A DNA stretch of 64,000 bases from Planococcus rifietoensis (GTDB lineage: Bacteria > Bacillota > Bacilli > Bacillales_A > Planococcaceae), in the NCBI RefSeq assembly GCF_001465795.2, contig NZ_CP013659.2, positions 62,001-126,000 of the forward strand, given 5' to 3'. Below the pieces are notes generated by a model. It saw only the letters and a list, made by a program, of their open reading frames with translations. It made no database searches and had not been told where the DNA came from. How positions within the stretch are numbered: the first letter of the stretch is position 1; each line of letters opens with the position of its first letter. Of the stretch, positions 50,202 through 59,331 are shown piece by piece. The translations under genes were made by a program, and so were the position numbers.

Positions 50202-50816
50202 ATGAAAATCGCTTTATTTGGAGCAACGGGAAGAGTCGGCAGATATGTCTTGAACATGGCGCTTCGCGACGGCCATGAAGTGAAAGCGCTGGTTCGGAGA
50301 GCAGACCTTGAACCCCATGCGAATCTGGATATGATCGTCGGAAATGTCCGCAACGAAGAGGACATTCGCCAGACGCTCGAAGGGGCGGATGCTGTGATTA
50401 GCGCAATCGGCACCGATCGCACGACTACCTTATCGGATGCGACGCCGCTGATCGTGAAGGCGATGGAAGCGGAAGGCATACGGCGCATCATCACTATCGG
50501 GACCGCCGGTATTTTGAACAGCCGCTTGAGTCCAGGGCTGCTCCGCTACCAGGGCGGCGATTCCAAGCGCCAACTGACCTTTGCGGCGGAAGAACATGAA
50601 AAAGCCTATAAATCACTGGAACAAAGTGAATTGGACTGGACAATCGTATGCCCAACGTATTTGCCGGACGGCGAACCGAAAGGCTATTTCCGTTTTGAAG
50701 AAAATTACCTGCCTGAAGACGGCAAAGAAATCACGGCCGGTGATACGGCATTATTCGCCTATGAGCAATTGGATTCGGATGATTTCCTGAAAAGCCGCGT
50801 CGGCATTGCATATTGA
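50202..50816 (+). CDS. NAD(P)-binding SDR-like protein (NmrA/YwnB-like)
   Basis: 204 residues, atypical short-chain dehydrogenase fold: IALFGATGRVGRYVLNMAL is the dinucleotide loop, VISAIGTDRT the second strand, and ELDWTIVCPTYLPDGEPKGYF matches the YwnB type. Such proteins often bind NADPH and act as sensors or reductases of flavin-type compounds. GAGGAGG precedes the ATG. A shared terminator with the converging ABC permease follows. Confidence 0.85.
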   Translation: MKIALFGATGRVGRYVLNMALRDGHEVKALVRRADLEPHANLDMIVGNVRNEEDIRQTLEGADAVISAIGTDRTTTLSDATPLIVKAMEAEGIRRIITIGTAGILNSRLSPGLLRYQGGDSKRQLTFAAEEHEKAYKSLEQSELDWTIVCPTYLPDGEPKGYFRFEENYLPEDGKEITAGDTALFAYEQLDSDDFLKSRVGIAY

Positions 50817-50823
50817 ATGACAA

Positions 50824-50857
50824 AACCCCTTGAACTATGAAAAGTTCAAGGGGTTTT
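50824..50857. terminator. Bidirectional terminator
   Basis: AACCCCTTGAACT pairs with AGTTCAAGGGGTT, with T on the right and A on the left. Confidence 0.88.
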
Positions 50858-50865
50858 TGCATGCA

Positions 50866-51807
50866 TCAGGCAGTAACGTCACGTTTTGAGAATGTCCAAT
50901 AACTGATCACCATAAAGACCAGGAAATAAACAGTCAAAACGATGAGCGACATGGCCATCGTGATATCTGGGATGGGCATGAAGCCAGTATAGAATTGAGT
51001 CAAATCGGTATGTGTAAACAAATAATATTTGACGATTTCAAAGCGCTGCAACAAGAAGACGAGTTGCACGCCGACAAACATCAAGAAAATCGATACGCCG
51101 ATCGCAAGCGAACTGGAGCGGAAAACCGTCCCGAGCATGAACGCGAACGTACCAATCATCCATGTGCTCGCCAAGCTAAGCACGGATAGTTTCAATGCTT
51201 CAGCCCAGTAAGAGCCTTCCACCACTTCCGATCCGTTCCACACCAGGAATGCGCCGTCTCCAACTCCAAAGAAAATCCAACTGAACAAAGCGATCGATAC
51301 GAAAGTAAGAATGGCAAATAATAAGGCAAACAACATCGTTGTAATGTATTTGGATGTCAGTATTTTCCATCGTTTAACCGGGCGCGTCAACAGCATCTTG
51401 ATCGTTCCTTGTGAGAACTCAGAAGCAACGATTCCCGCGCCGACGATGACCGTAAACAATGTCACGAGCGATAGCATCATATGGCCATCCAGCACTTGCT
51501 GCTGCAGACTTTCAACTTTGAAAGGCTCAGCATCATTGGCCAAGCGGTATTCTGCGATGGCTGCCTGGCCTTCGTAATAATCTTGTTGGGCAGGGCCAAT
51601 GTCCGGATTTTGCAATTGATCCTCGGCTGAAGCCAAGTTCATCATTTCCATCTCCTGCCAATCCATCTCTGGCACCGGGGAGGTGGATTCGATCCATTTG
51701 GTGATGCCCGCATTTGCCAATAAGATGACAATCAATAAAACTGCCATGATCCATGTCGCTTTTTTACTCCATAATTTCATCCATTCATTTTGTATGAGCT
51801 TGAGCAA
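50866..51807 (-). CDS. ABC-2 type transporter permease
   Basis: 313 residues, six membrane helices with an outside loop of about 70 residues after the first (residues 38-110, Glu/Asp-rich). EFSQGTIKMLLTRPVKRWKILTSKY is typical of BcrB/NatB-like permeases paired with BcrA-type ATPases. It overlaps the ATPase gene by 23 bp and uses TTG 51807 with GGAGG upstream. The pair probably exports a peptide, antibiotic or ion; no regulator lies next to it. Confidence 0.88.
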   Translation of the reverse strand: MLKLIQNEWMKLWSKKATWIMAVLLIVILLANAGITKWIESTSPVPEMDWQEMEMMNLASAEDQLQNPDIGPAQQDYYEGQAAIAEYRLANDAEPFKVESLQQQVLDGHMMLSLVTLFTVIVGAGIVASEFSQGTIKMLLTRPVKRWKILTSKYITTMLFALLFAILTFVSIALFSWIFFGVGDGAFLVWNGSEVVEGSYWAEALKLSVLSLASTWMIGTFAFMLGTVFRSSSLAIGVSIFLMFVGVQLVFLLQRFEIVKYYLFTHTDLTQFYTGFMPIPDITMAMSLIVLTVYFLVFMVISYWTFSKRDVTA

Positions 51808-52708
51808 TTTCGCCGCCTCCAGTCATTTCAAGGAATTGATCTTCTAAGGTGGTGCGGTGCGGCTGGACAGCGTATAGATCAACGCCTGCAGCAGTGAGCA
51901 GCTTGATGGCGCCCGGGATGTGCTCCGGTTCTGTATCGATCAAATAGCCGTTTTCATGCGGATGCACCGTGAAGCCTATTTCTTCGAGCACTTGTTTCGC
52001 CTGGTCGGCCGGCTTGGCTTCTATGTAATAGCGGGATTGCTGATGTTCGTTGACATTTTTGATGTCGATCAATTCGCCGTTCTGGATAATGGCGATGCGG
52101 TCGCACAATAATTCGATCTCTGACAATAGATGGCTGGAGACGAAAATGGCGACATCGTTCTCACGTGCCACTTTGCGCAAATACATGCGGAATTCGCGAA
52201 TGCCTGCAGGGTCGAGGCCATTTGTCGGCTCATCCAAAATCAAAAACTCTGGATTGTTGAGGAGTGCTTGTGCAAGGCCAAGGCGTTGGCGCATGCCGAG
52301 TGAATACGAACCGACTTTTTCCTTGATGCGGTTTTGCATCCCGACTTGCTGGATTACTTCGTCGATGCGGGCTTTTGTCACACCTTTATGCATACGCGCG
52401 AAATGCACCAGGTTTTTGTAGCCGGACATGAATTTATACATCTCCGGATTTTCGACAATGACGCCGACTTTTTCGATGCTTCTTTCAAAATCGGTGCGGA
52501 TCGATTTACCGCCAATCAGGATATCGCCTTGCGTCGGCTTCATCAATCCGACCATCATGCGGATCGTCGTCGTCTTACCTGCCCCGTTCGGCCCAAGAAA
52601 CCCGGTAATTTCCCCTTTATGGAGATCCAAGTTCAAGTTTTTGATGATCTGCTTTTTGCCGATCGTCTTTGAGAGCTTGCGAATCTCAACAATTTTCTCA
52701 TTGCTCAT
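51785..52708 (-). CDS. ABC transporter ATP-binding protein (BcrA-like)
   Basis: 307 residues. Walker A GFLGPNGAGKTTTIRMM, signature YSLGMRQRLGLAQALL, Walker B EFLILDEPTNGLDPAGI and the switch VSSHLLSEI are all intact. The last 90 residues form the extra domain of bacitracin-export type ATPases. ATG 52708 is chosen because GAGGTG then stands 6 bp away; GTG 52717 lies inside that site. First gene of a two-gene operon with the permease. Confidence 0.92.
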   Translation of the reverse strand: MSNEKIVEIRKLSKTIGKKQIIKNLNLDLHKGEITGFLGPNGAGKTTTIRMMVGLMKPTQGDILIGGKSIRTDFERSIEKVGVIVENPEMYKFMSGYKNLVHFARMHKGVTKARIDEVIQQVGMQNRIKEKVGSYSLGMRQRLGLAQALLNNPEFLILDEPTNGLDPAGIREFRMYLRKVARENDVAIFVSSHLLSEIELLCDRIAIIQNGELIDIKNVNEHQQSRYYIEAKPADQAKQVLEEIGFTVHPHENGYLIDTEPEHIPGAIKLLTAAGVDLYAVQPHRTTLEDQFLEMTGGGEIAQAHTK

Positions 52709-52854
52709 ATGAGCCACCTCTTTCCGTTTTGCTTCCTTCAGTACTAACGATTCATTTCCCAGAAAGTTTCAGTTTTCTGGAAATCCGGCAGGCTTAACTA
52801 TCGCCTCAACGGGAATAAACCAATTAACAACGAATATATGGAGGGTTTGGCTTT

Positions 52855-53274
52855 ATGAATGAATTGCAGGAAAAAGAACAAGTGCTCATGGCGTATTACG
52901 CACAGTATTACAAAGGCGCATCTTTGGAGGAAATTCAAGAGCTCGACCGCCGCTTATCGCAAGGCATCGGGGTAGAGCAGTATAAAAAGGCGATGGCCGA
53001 ATTGAAAGAACAAGGCCTGGTCCATGGCTTGGAAGCGGTCGAGGAAAGAAATCAAGACGGCGTCGATTCCCCGATGGCGACAAATGAAGGCATGCTCTAT
53101 ATCAATGATGTCCTCAATCTGCAGTCAGATGCGGTAGAAGACCACCAGCTCGATTATTTGGCGAAGCATCTGGAAACCAGCCACCTGGAACTGACGCTGG
53201 AGCCGGTGAAGAGCTATATTGAGTCGGTCGTCAAAGAACAGGCGGATGAAAAGCCGAACGACAACACGCCTTGA
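52855..53274 (+). CDS. Hypothetical protein, possibly winged-helix-like
   Basis: 139 residues, acidic and helical at the N-terminus (EQVLMAYYAQYYKGASLEEI, YKKAMAELKEQGLVHGLEAV). This resembles the helix pattern of small winged-helix proteins, followed by TNEGMLYINDVLN and a polar tail. No motif gives a function. The ribosome site GGAGGG is about 12 bp ahead of the ATG. Own terminator. Confidence 0.65.
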   Translation: MNELQEKEQVLMAYYAQYYKGASLEEIQELDRRLSQGIGVEQYKKAMAELKEQGLVHGLEAVEERNQDGVDSPMATNEGMLYINDVLNLQSDAVEDHQLDYLAKHLETSHLELTLEPVKSYIESVVKEQADEKPNDNTP

Positions 53275-53281
53275 ATAGTTG

Positions 53282-53318
53282 AAAGCCACTTCTTGAAAAA
53301 AAGAAGCGGCTTTTTTTG
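53282..53318 (+). terminator. Rho-independent terminator
   Basis: AAAGCCACTTCTT pairs with AAGAAGCGGCTTT with one mismatch, followed by seven T. Confidence 0.85.
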
Positions 53319-53368
53319 TGTGAAAAATAGTTGGCAAATATTCAACTGCAAGATGGAACGAAATTTAG

Positions 53369-53701
53369 GGAAGCGGAGTGGAAAAGCTTCCGCTTACGAC
53401 TGCGTTACAGGAGGCTGCTTGAGGCTCACAGGATGCGAGTCATGCAGCTGATGCGACAAGAACTGTTAGATAGAAAGAAGAGATTTGAAAAGCTTCCGCT
53501 TTTCGACTTCGTTGCAGGGGGCTACTTGCCGTGGGGCGGGTGTTGAGCCAACGTGCCAAAAAGCGCGGCACGTTTGTCTCGCCAGCCCGCGCGGTCCCAC
53601 AGGCGTCAGCCCCCTTCCACTGCGTCTCTAGTTTTAGAGTGGAAGGAAATTTTTTCCTGTTTACTCGACAGAAAATGTAGAAATGCTTCATGTTTTGCAG
53701 T
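53369..53701. repeat. Dispersed repeat alpha, copy 2
   Basis: Second copy of the sequence at 18440-18760, same strand. It keeps the perfect hairpin AACGTGCC (53550-53557) with GGCACGTT (53567-53574) and the long GC-rich stretch around it. The part after about 53650 is more diverged. Belongs to the gene-free region 53319-54124. Confidence 0.8.
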
Positions 53702-53778
53702 TTAAATCATCTTTGATGCAGAGAGTCTGATTATTTCTGTTCCATCAACAAGATTTTCTACTCAAGCTATAATATGTC

Positions 53779-54024
53779 AGATGCTGCATCCCAGGAAGCG
53801 ATTCCCCCGCTAGCCGGCAACTCCATACAGAAGCAGATCTACTTAAACAGTCAGCTTGCAATGAAATCTCTCAGCTGCCGGCGTCAAGGGTGAGCCGACG
53901 CAGTAAGACAGGTGCTCTTCCTGACTTACTGCCAAAGGCCAACCCAAAGCCGGACGGCGAATAGCAAGGTGAAGCCCGAATCGAATGCAGAAACACTTCG
54001 ACACGCAAACCCTCGCTATCCTCA
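53779..54024. repeat. Dispersed repeat beta, copy 3 (full unit)
   Basis: Matches 18841-19090 along its length, including the 13-bp hairpin (53900-53912 with 53920-53932), the AAGGCCAACCCAAAGC box and CACTTCGACACGCAAACCC. One base pair of the hairpin is changed on both sides relative to copy 1. Confidence 0.8.
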
Positions 54025-54035
54025 TATGCGCTCAA

Positions 54036-54070
54036 ACCAGGAAGCGATTCCCCCGCTAGCCGGCAACTAG
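54036..54070. repeat. Dispersed repeat beta, copy 4 (head only)
   Basis: Contains only the head GGAAGCGATTCCCCCGCTAG and GCCGGCAACTAG, directly after copy 3. This is the same place where copy 2 follows copy 1 at the other locus. Confidence 0.7.
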
Positions 54071-54124
54071 TAGATGAAGCTTAAATCAACATCAGCAACA
54101 ATTCCACAATCAAACTTATTCTCA

Positions 54125-54155
54125 CAAAAAAAGAAACCAATGCTAAGCATTGATT
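54125..54155 (-). terminator. Terminator of the minus-strand methyltransferase unit
   Basis: AACCAATGC pairs with GCATTGATT (one mismatch allowing G-T); on the minus strand it is followed by a run of T. Confidence 0.75.
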
Positions 54156-54175
54156 CCTTCCACACATATCTGAAG

Positions 54176-54430
54176 TTAAAGTCCGAGCACAAAGAATGCA
54201 AGGAAGATGGTGACGATGACCAAAGTGTTGGTGATCAGCGAGGTCCGTTTGCTGACGGGTTCATCAAGTGCCGGGAAGCGTTCGACGAGGCGGATGCCCC
54301 CGTAGATCAGCACCATCAAAAGGGCTAAAGTCAATATGAGCGGCATATCGTAGACGCGGACGTCGATAAAACGGATAAAGATGACCGAGAAAGCAAGGAT
54401 CATGCCGTTGACTAAATTTTTTCGTTTCAT
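54176..54430 (-). CDS. Small hypothetical membrane protein
   Basis: 84 residues, three hydrophobic segments (about 8-24, 29-46 and 64-82). The basic start MKRKN suggests the N-terminus is inside. Its ATG overlaps the stop of the methyltransferase gene (ATGA), with AAGGAG just upstream, so the two are translated together. Not recognised. Confidence 0.7.
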   Translation of the reverse strand: MKRKNLVNGMILAFSVIFIRFIDVRVYDMPLILTLALLMVLIYGGIRLVERFPALDEPVSKRTSLITNTLVIVTIFLAFFVLGL

Positions 54431-55584
54431 AGGAGCTCCTTCAATTCGTTTTCAAGAAACGGTTTGGCATTTAACAGTTTGGTGAATTCCCGGTAGCGCT
54501 CCAATTGTCCCGCTGCCGGTTTTTTGTTCGTGCGGTAAGCGCGGATCAAAATGTTTTTCGGCGTGTGCTCCATATCGATGAACTCCATCAATTGGGTTTC
54601 ATAGCCGACCAAAGAAAGCAGTTCCGCACGGATGGAATCGGTCGCGAGTGCGCTAAAGCGCTCCTTGATCAAACCATGCTGCAGCATGATATCAAGCGGG
54701 GATGATTGGATTTGGCCATTGAGCTCGTGTTGACAGCACGGCACGCTCAAGATGACACCGGCATTCCATTTAACAGCACGGGCGAGCGCCATATCAGTCG
54801 CAACGTCGCATGCGTGAAGCGTGACGACCATATCGACTGCGGTGTCTTGGTCGTAATCGTTGATATCGCCGACGAGGAATTCCAGCTGCTGGTAGTCGAG
54901 GTCACGGGCGATGTTCTGGCATTCCTCGATGACGCTTTTTTTCAAGTCAAGCCCCGTGACGCGCAGGTCGAGTCCTTTTTCGATGCGCAAATAATGATAC
55001 AGCGCGAAGGTCAGGTAGGATTTGCCGGAGCCGAAATCGAGTATGCGGATCGGGCGGTCTTTCGGCAAATGCTCGAGTGCATCGTCGATGAATTCGATAA
55101 AGCGGTTGATCTGGCGGAATTTATCGTATTTCTGTTTCTTGACTTTACCATCCGGTGACTGGACGCCGAGTCGCACAAGAAACGGGTACGGCTTGCCATC
55201 CGCTAGCAGATAATCTTTCTTGCGGTTGTGGGACAAATCGGCGGCAGCGTGTACGTCCGCTTCTGATTTATAGCTCACTTTGAATTTTTTGGTCAATTGG
55301 ATCTGGACTTTTTCGTCGGTGAACTGGAACAAGCCTTGCCGGAAGTCGGCGAATAATTGTTCGACCTCTGCAGCTGCCTGTTCGACTGTCAGGTTTTGGT
55401 GTTTCAAGATCTGTTCATATTGATATTCGAACTGGATGCGGTAGCCTTCTTTCAGTTCGACCGGTTTTAATTTGATGCGTTTCAAGTCGTTCGATTTTTG
55501 GCGTGGCTGGCTGATGGTGGCCGTGACGAGTGCGTGGCTGTGCAGTTTTTCTGCAAGTTGGGCGTGCATAGTTTGGAGTTCCAT
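54427..55584 (-). CDS. METTL25/RRNAD1-like SAM-dependent methyltransferase
   Basis: 385 residues. The C-terminal two thirds (about 165-340) hold a class I methyltransferase: IRILDFGSGKSYLTFALYHYL is the SAM loop, LRVTGLDLKKSVIEEC the acidic strand, TLHACDVATDMALARAV and LSVPCCQHELN typical of the METTL25/RRNAD1 type. The N-terminal 150 residues are specific to bacterial members. The target is not known; RNA or protein is possible. AAGGG precedes the ATG. Confidence 0.85.
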   Translation of the reverse strand: MELQTMHAQLAEKLHSHALVTATISQPRQKSNDLKRIKLKPVELKEGYRIQFEYQYEQILKHQNLTVEQAAAEVEQLFADFRQGLFQFTDEKVQIQLTKKFKVSYKSEADVHAAADLSHNRKKDYLLADGKPYPFLVRLGVQSPDGKVKKQKYDKFRQINRFIEFIDDALEHLPKDRPIRILDFGSGKSYLTFALYHYLRIEKGLDLRVTGLDLKKSVIEECQNIARDLDYQQLEFLVGDINDYDQDTAVDMVVTLHACDVATDMALARAVKWNAGVILSVPCCQHELNGQIQSSPLDIMLQHGLIKERFSALATDSIRAELLSLVGYETQLMEFIDMEHTPKNILIRAYRTNKKPAAGQLERYREFTKLLNAKPFLENELKELL

Positions 55585-55734
55585 GGAAAATCCCTTCCGT
55601 CTTTATGATAGCCTCATTTTAGCACGGCTGGCAGTCTGGGGCGACTTCGCAAGCTGGAAATGGCGCTTTCCTTTTATTTGGAATTTTGTGATAATGAAAT
55701 GGATGAAACCGTTTTCAACAAGGGGGACAAAGAA

Positions 55735-57375
55735 ATGGCAATTCTCGATCAAACAGTAGGGGAAATTGTACGGGAGCAGGCGAAAAAGTTTCCGCAGACG
55801 GAAGCGTATGTCTATCCGGAAAAAGGCATCCGCAAAACCTATGCCGAATTTGACCAAGAGACCGATGCGCTGGCGAAAGCGTTCATGGGGCTAGGCATTG
55901 AAAAAGGCGAGCATATCGCCATTTGGTCCGACAATAAACGTGAATGGCTGCTTAGCCAATATGCCACAGGCAAGATGGGCGGCGTACTGGTCACCGTCAA
56001 CACGAGCTACCAGGCGAATGAGCTGGAGTATCTGCTGAAGCAATCGGATTCCACAACCTTGATTCTGGGGGAAGAATTCAAGGGGACGGATTATATCGAA
56101 GTGTTGAATCAAGTCTGCCCGGAGCTGGAACATGCAGAAAAAGGACAGCTCGATTCGCCTAAGCTTCCGCATCTGAAACGCGTCATCGTCATGAGCGAAA
56201 ATAGCTATCCGGGCATCTACACATGGAGTGAATTTGAAGCATTCGCCGAAAGAGTGACGGATGAGCAGCTCGAACAGCGCTTTCGTTCGATGGCTCCGGA
56301 CGAAGTCATTAACATCCAATACACATCCGGGACGACCGGATTCCCGAAAGGCGTCATGCTGACGCATCGCAACGTCGTTAACAACGGGCGTCTCGTCGGC
56401 GATATGATGAATTTGGATGAAACCGACCGCCTGTGCATCCCGGTGCCGTTTTTCCATTGCTTTGGCTGTGTGCTTGGGACGCTCGCAGCAGTGACGCACG
56501 CGACGACGATGGTCATCGCGGAACAGTTCGAGCCGAAGCGCGTATTGCAGATGGTGCAGGACGAGAAATGCACCGCGCTTCACGGCGTGCCGACGATGTT
56601 CATCGCCGAACTCAACCATCCCGATTTCGACTCGTTCGATACTTCGACATTACGCACGGGCATCATGGCAGGCTCCACTTGCCCGATCGAAGTAATGAAG
56701 AAAGTCATCAGCGATATGGGTGCAAGCGAAATCACCATCGCCTACGGGCAAACCGAATCATCGCCGGTCATCACGCAGACCGGCAAAGACGATGCCATCG
56801 AAAAACGCGTCGCGACGGTCGGCAAGCCGCATGACGACGTCGAAGTGAAAATCATCGATCCGGCGACTGACGAACGAGTCGTGAAAGGCATGCCTGGCGA
56901 ATTGTGCACGAGAGGCTATTTGATCATGAAAGGCTATTACAAAAACGAAGAAGCCACGAAAGAAGCAATCGATTCTGATGGCTGGTTGCATACAGGCGAC
57001 ATTGCCGTTGAAGACGAAGATGGCTATATCTCGATCACGGGCCGCATCAAGGACATGGTCATCCGCGGAGGGGAAAATATCTACCCGCGTGAAATTGAGG
57101 AATTTCTCTATCAGCACCCGTCCGTACAAGATGTACAAGTGGTGGGGGTGCCGGACCCAAAATACGGCGAGGAATTGATGGCCTGGGTTATCTTGAAAGG
57201 GGGCGAGACGCTCAGTGCGGATGAACTGCGGACGTATTGCAAAGGAAAAATCGCCCATCATAAAATCCCGCGCTATATCGAATTCATCGAAGAATACCCG
57301 ATGACTGCATCCGGGAAAATTCAAAAATTCAAGCTGCGCGAAATGTCGGAAGAAATCGCTGAGAACGTCAACTAA
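55735..57375 (+). CDS. Acyl-CoA synthetase (AMP-forming, YngI-like)
   Basis: 546 residues, ANL superfamily. IQYTSGTTGFPKGVMLTHRN is the P-loop, TIAYGQTESSP the second core motif, GWLHTGDIAVEDEDGYISITGRIKDMVIRGGENIYPREIE the hinge, and ASGKIQKFKLRE carries the catalytic Lys near the end. It activates a fatty or aromatic acid to the CoA ester. ATG 55735 follows AGGGGGAC by about 7 bp; an open frame of 25 codons upstream is unlikely. Probably monocistronic. Confidence 0.92.
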   Translation: MAILDQTVGEIVREQAKKFPQTEAYVYPEKGIRKTYAEFDQETDALAKAFMGLGIEKGEHIAIWSDNKREWLLSQYATGKMGGVLVTVNTSYQANELEYLLKQSDSTTLILGEEFKGTDYIEVLNQVCPELEHAEKGQLDSPKLPHLKRVIVMSENSYPGIYTWSEFEAFAERVTDEQLEQRFRSMAPDEVINIQYTSGTTGFPKGVMLTHRNVVNNGRLVGDMMNLDETDRLCIPVPFFHCFGCVLGTLAAVTHATTMVIAEQFEPKRVLQMVQDEKCTALHGVPTMFIAELNHPDFDSFDTSTLRTGIMAGSTCPIEVMKKVISDMGASEITIAYGQTESSPVITQTGKDDAIEKRVATVGKPHDDVEVKIIDPATDERVVKGMPGELCTRGYLIMKGYYKNEEATKEAIDSDGWLHTGDIAVEDEDGYISITGRIKDMVIRGGENIYPREIEEFLYQHPSVQDVQVVGVPDPKYGEELMAWVILKGGETLSADELRTYCKGKIAHHKIPRYIEFIEEYPMTASGKIQKFKLREMSEEIAENVN

Positions 57376-57387
57376 TGAAAAAAATGG

Positions 57388-57417
57388 CCAGGTGAAGGCA
57401 ATCCTTCATCTGGTTTT
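57388..57417 (+). terminator. Weak Rho-independent terminator
   Basis: CCAGGTGAAGG pairs with CCTTCATCTGG with one mismatch, but only four T follow. Confidence 0.55.
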
Positions 57418-57581
57418 CTGTTGGATAGACCCTTCGACTGTTCATTTGTAAATAATCAGCGATATTCAGAAAAGAAAGTTTAATGTCGCGCCAATTAGGG
57501 CACACAAGTAAAAGAAGTTATCTTGAATATAGGATAATTCGTGCAAGCCACGGAGCAAATCGATAAAGGAGAGGTTATGAC

Positions 57582-58196
57582 ATGAGCAACGTAAACTTAG
57601 CGATTATTTATTACAGTTCGACAGGAACCAATTACCAAATGGCACAATGGGCAGAATCGGCTGCAAAAGAATCAGGAGCACAAGTGAAGATTGCAAAAGT
57701 GAAAGAAAATGCGCCGATGGGGGCGATTGAATCGAACCCCGCTTGGAAAGAGCATTACGAAGCGACGCAAGATGTGCCGGAAGCCGATAATGATTTGCTT
57801 GAGTGGGCAGACGCCATCATCTTCAGTGTGCCGACGCGTTTCGGCCATGTCTCTTCACAAGTACAGCAATTCTTTGATATGACCGGCGGCTTATGGGCAC
57901 AAGGCAAATTGGCGAATAAAGTGGTAAGCGCCATGTCTTCTGCGCAAAATTCGCACGGTGGGCAAGAAGCGACCGTACTTTCGGTTTACACGACGATGCA
58001 CCATTGGGGTGCGATCATTGCGGCGCCTGGCTATACAGATGAAGTATTGTTTAAAGCAGGCGGCAACCCTTATGGCACGAGCGTCACGGTCGACCAGGAC
58101 GGCAATATGGTCGAAGATGTACAAGATGCCGTGGCACACCAGGCAAAACGTACGGTGCAAGTTGCTGGATGGGTTAAAAACGGCTTGAACGGGTAA
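57582..58196 (+). CDS. wrbA: NAD(P)H:quinone oxidoreductase type IV (WrbA)
   Basis: 204 residues, flavodoxin-like: IIYYSSTGTNYQMAQWA binds the FMN phosphate, SVPTRFGHVSSQVQQFFDMTGGLW is the diagnostic WrbA loop, and SSAQNSHGGQEATVLSVYTTMHHWG follows. WrbA reduces quinones by two electrons and so avoids semiquinones. Ribosome site AAAGGAGAGG. Monocistronic with its own terminator. Confidence 0.94.
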   Translation: MSNVNLAIIYYSSTGTNYQMAQWAESAAKESGAQVKIAKVKENAPMGAIESNPAWKEHYEATQDVPEADNDLLEWADAIIFSVPTRFGHVSSQVQQFFDMTGGLWAQGKLANKVVSAMSSAQNSHGGQEATVLSVYTTMHHWGAIIAAPGYTDEVLFKAGGNPYGTSVTVDQDGNMVEDVQDAVAHQAKRTVQVAGWVKNGLNG

Positions 58197-58228
58197 CTAA
58201 AAACTACACGCCAAAAAGGCGAATGCTG

Positions 58229-58260
58229 GCAGACAGGCGAATGCGCCTGTCTGCTTTTTT
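58229..58260 (+). terminator. Rho-independent terminator after wrbA
   Basis: GCAGACAGGCG pairs with CGCCTGTCTGC, followed by six T. Confidence 0.92.
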
Positions 58261-58277
58261 AGTCGAGGAGTGGTAGT

Positions 58278-59000
58278 TTGGAATGGCTTAGCTTGCTGTT
58301 TGTAATGGGATTTGTCGTTATCCATCTATTTTCGAAAAACATGAATTTCTTGAAAGCTGTACCGCGCAGCCGGTTCTTATCGATTGCAGGCGGCATTTCT
58401 GTCGCCTACGTATTTTTGCATTTATTGCCTGAGTTAGGCGAATTTCAAGAAGAGGTTCACGAGGAGTTCGGCGGCCCGGGGGAAAGCTTCCTGAGCAATC
58501 ATATTTACTTAGCTGCAATGGCGGGGCTGGTCATTTTTTACGGTTTGGAGCAAATGGTGAAAAGTTCGAAGCGCCGGACAGCGGAAGGCAAGTCTTCTTC
58601 AGGCGTCTTCTGGATCCATATCGGCTCCTTTGCTATGTACAACGGGGTCATTGGCTACTTGATGATGCGCGAGGAATATGAAGGCGTGGTCGGGATGGCC
58701 CTGTTTTTCATTGCGCTCGGCGTCCATTTCATTACCAATGACAAAGGCCTCCGGGAAGCGCATAAAGGCGAGTATGACCGTTACGGCAGGTGGCTTCTCG
58801 CTGCGGCAATCGTCGCCGGCTGGTTCATTGGCTGGATGACGGAAGTGCATGAATTGATCATTGCATTTCTCATGGCCTTGATTGCGGGCGGTGTTATTCT
58901 AAACGTACTGAAAGAAGAATTGCCCGAAGAGCGTGAAAGTAGTCTAGGTGCTTTTATAATAGGACTGGCCGTATACTCTGTATTGCTATTGTTCATTTAA
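58278..59000 (+). CDS. ZIP-like multi-pass membrane protein
   Basis: 240 residues, about seven to eight hydrophobic segments. ISVAYVFLHLLPELGEF and the final AFLMALIAGGVILNVLKEELPEE recall helices of ZIP metal transporters, where His and Glu face the pore, but overall similarity is weak. VGMALFFIALGVHFITNDKGL also carries a membrane His. TTG start with CGAGGAG upstream. A metal transporter is possible; unproven. Confidence 0.65.
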   Translation: MEWLSLLFVMGFVVIHLFSKNMNFLKAVPRSRFLSIAGGISVAYVFLHLLPELGEFQEEVHEEFGGPGESFLSNHIYLAAMAGLVIFYGLEQMVKSSKRRTAEGKSSSGVFWIHIGSFAMYNGVIGYLMMREEYEGVVGMALFFIALGVHFITNDKGLREAHKGEYDRYGRWLLAAAIVAGWFIGWMTEVHELIIAFLMALIAGGVILNVLKEELPEERESSLGAFIIGLAVYSVLLLFI

Positions 59001-59119
59001 ATAAAAAAATGATGCCATTTATAAAAAAGGGGAATAATCTTTAGGATATCGGGTAGAGTATTAGGTAATGAATCACGTGCGCAATCCTCGCGTTAGTGTC
59101 GAAAGGTGATGTTTATGCC

Positions 59120-59278
59120 ATGATCACGAAAGAGGAAGAGGCAGTCTTTGAATATGAACTTCAGAAATTGACGGCAGAGTGCCAGGAATGCCTGGATACT
59201 TCTTTAAAGAGAAAGATCCAAGATGATGCCTTGTGGTTACAGGCAATCGTTTTCCCAAGCTCCCGAAGAAAGCCGTGA
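59120..59278 (+). CDS. Small hypothetical protein (52 residues)
   Basis: MITKEEEAVFEYELQKLTAE and onward: helical, acidic, with one Cys (ECLDTSL) and a basic end SSRRKP. ATG 59120 has AAAGGTGA about 10 bp ahead. A terminator follows 24 bp after the stop, which supports a real transcription unit. Not recognised. Confidence 0.55.
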   Translation: MITKEEEAVFEYELQKLTAECQECLDTSLKRKIQDDALWLQAIVFPSSRRKP

Positions 59279-59301
59279 AATGAGCGAATATCCGATATTC
59301 C

Positions 59302-59331
59302 AGCCACGCAGCCTTGCTGCGTGGCTTTTCT
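59302..59331 (+). terminator. Rho-independent terminator
   Basis: AGCCACGCAG pairs with CTGCGTGGCT, followed by T-rich sequence. Confidence 0.85.

Noticed and set aside
57520..57545. Weak dyad TTATC/GATAA upstream of wrbA
   Set aside because: Only five-base arms in an A/T-rich region with no clear promoter match; likely chance.
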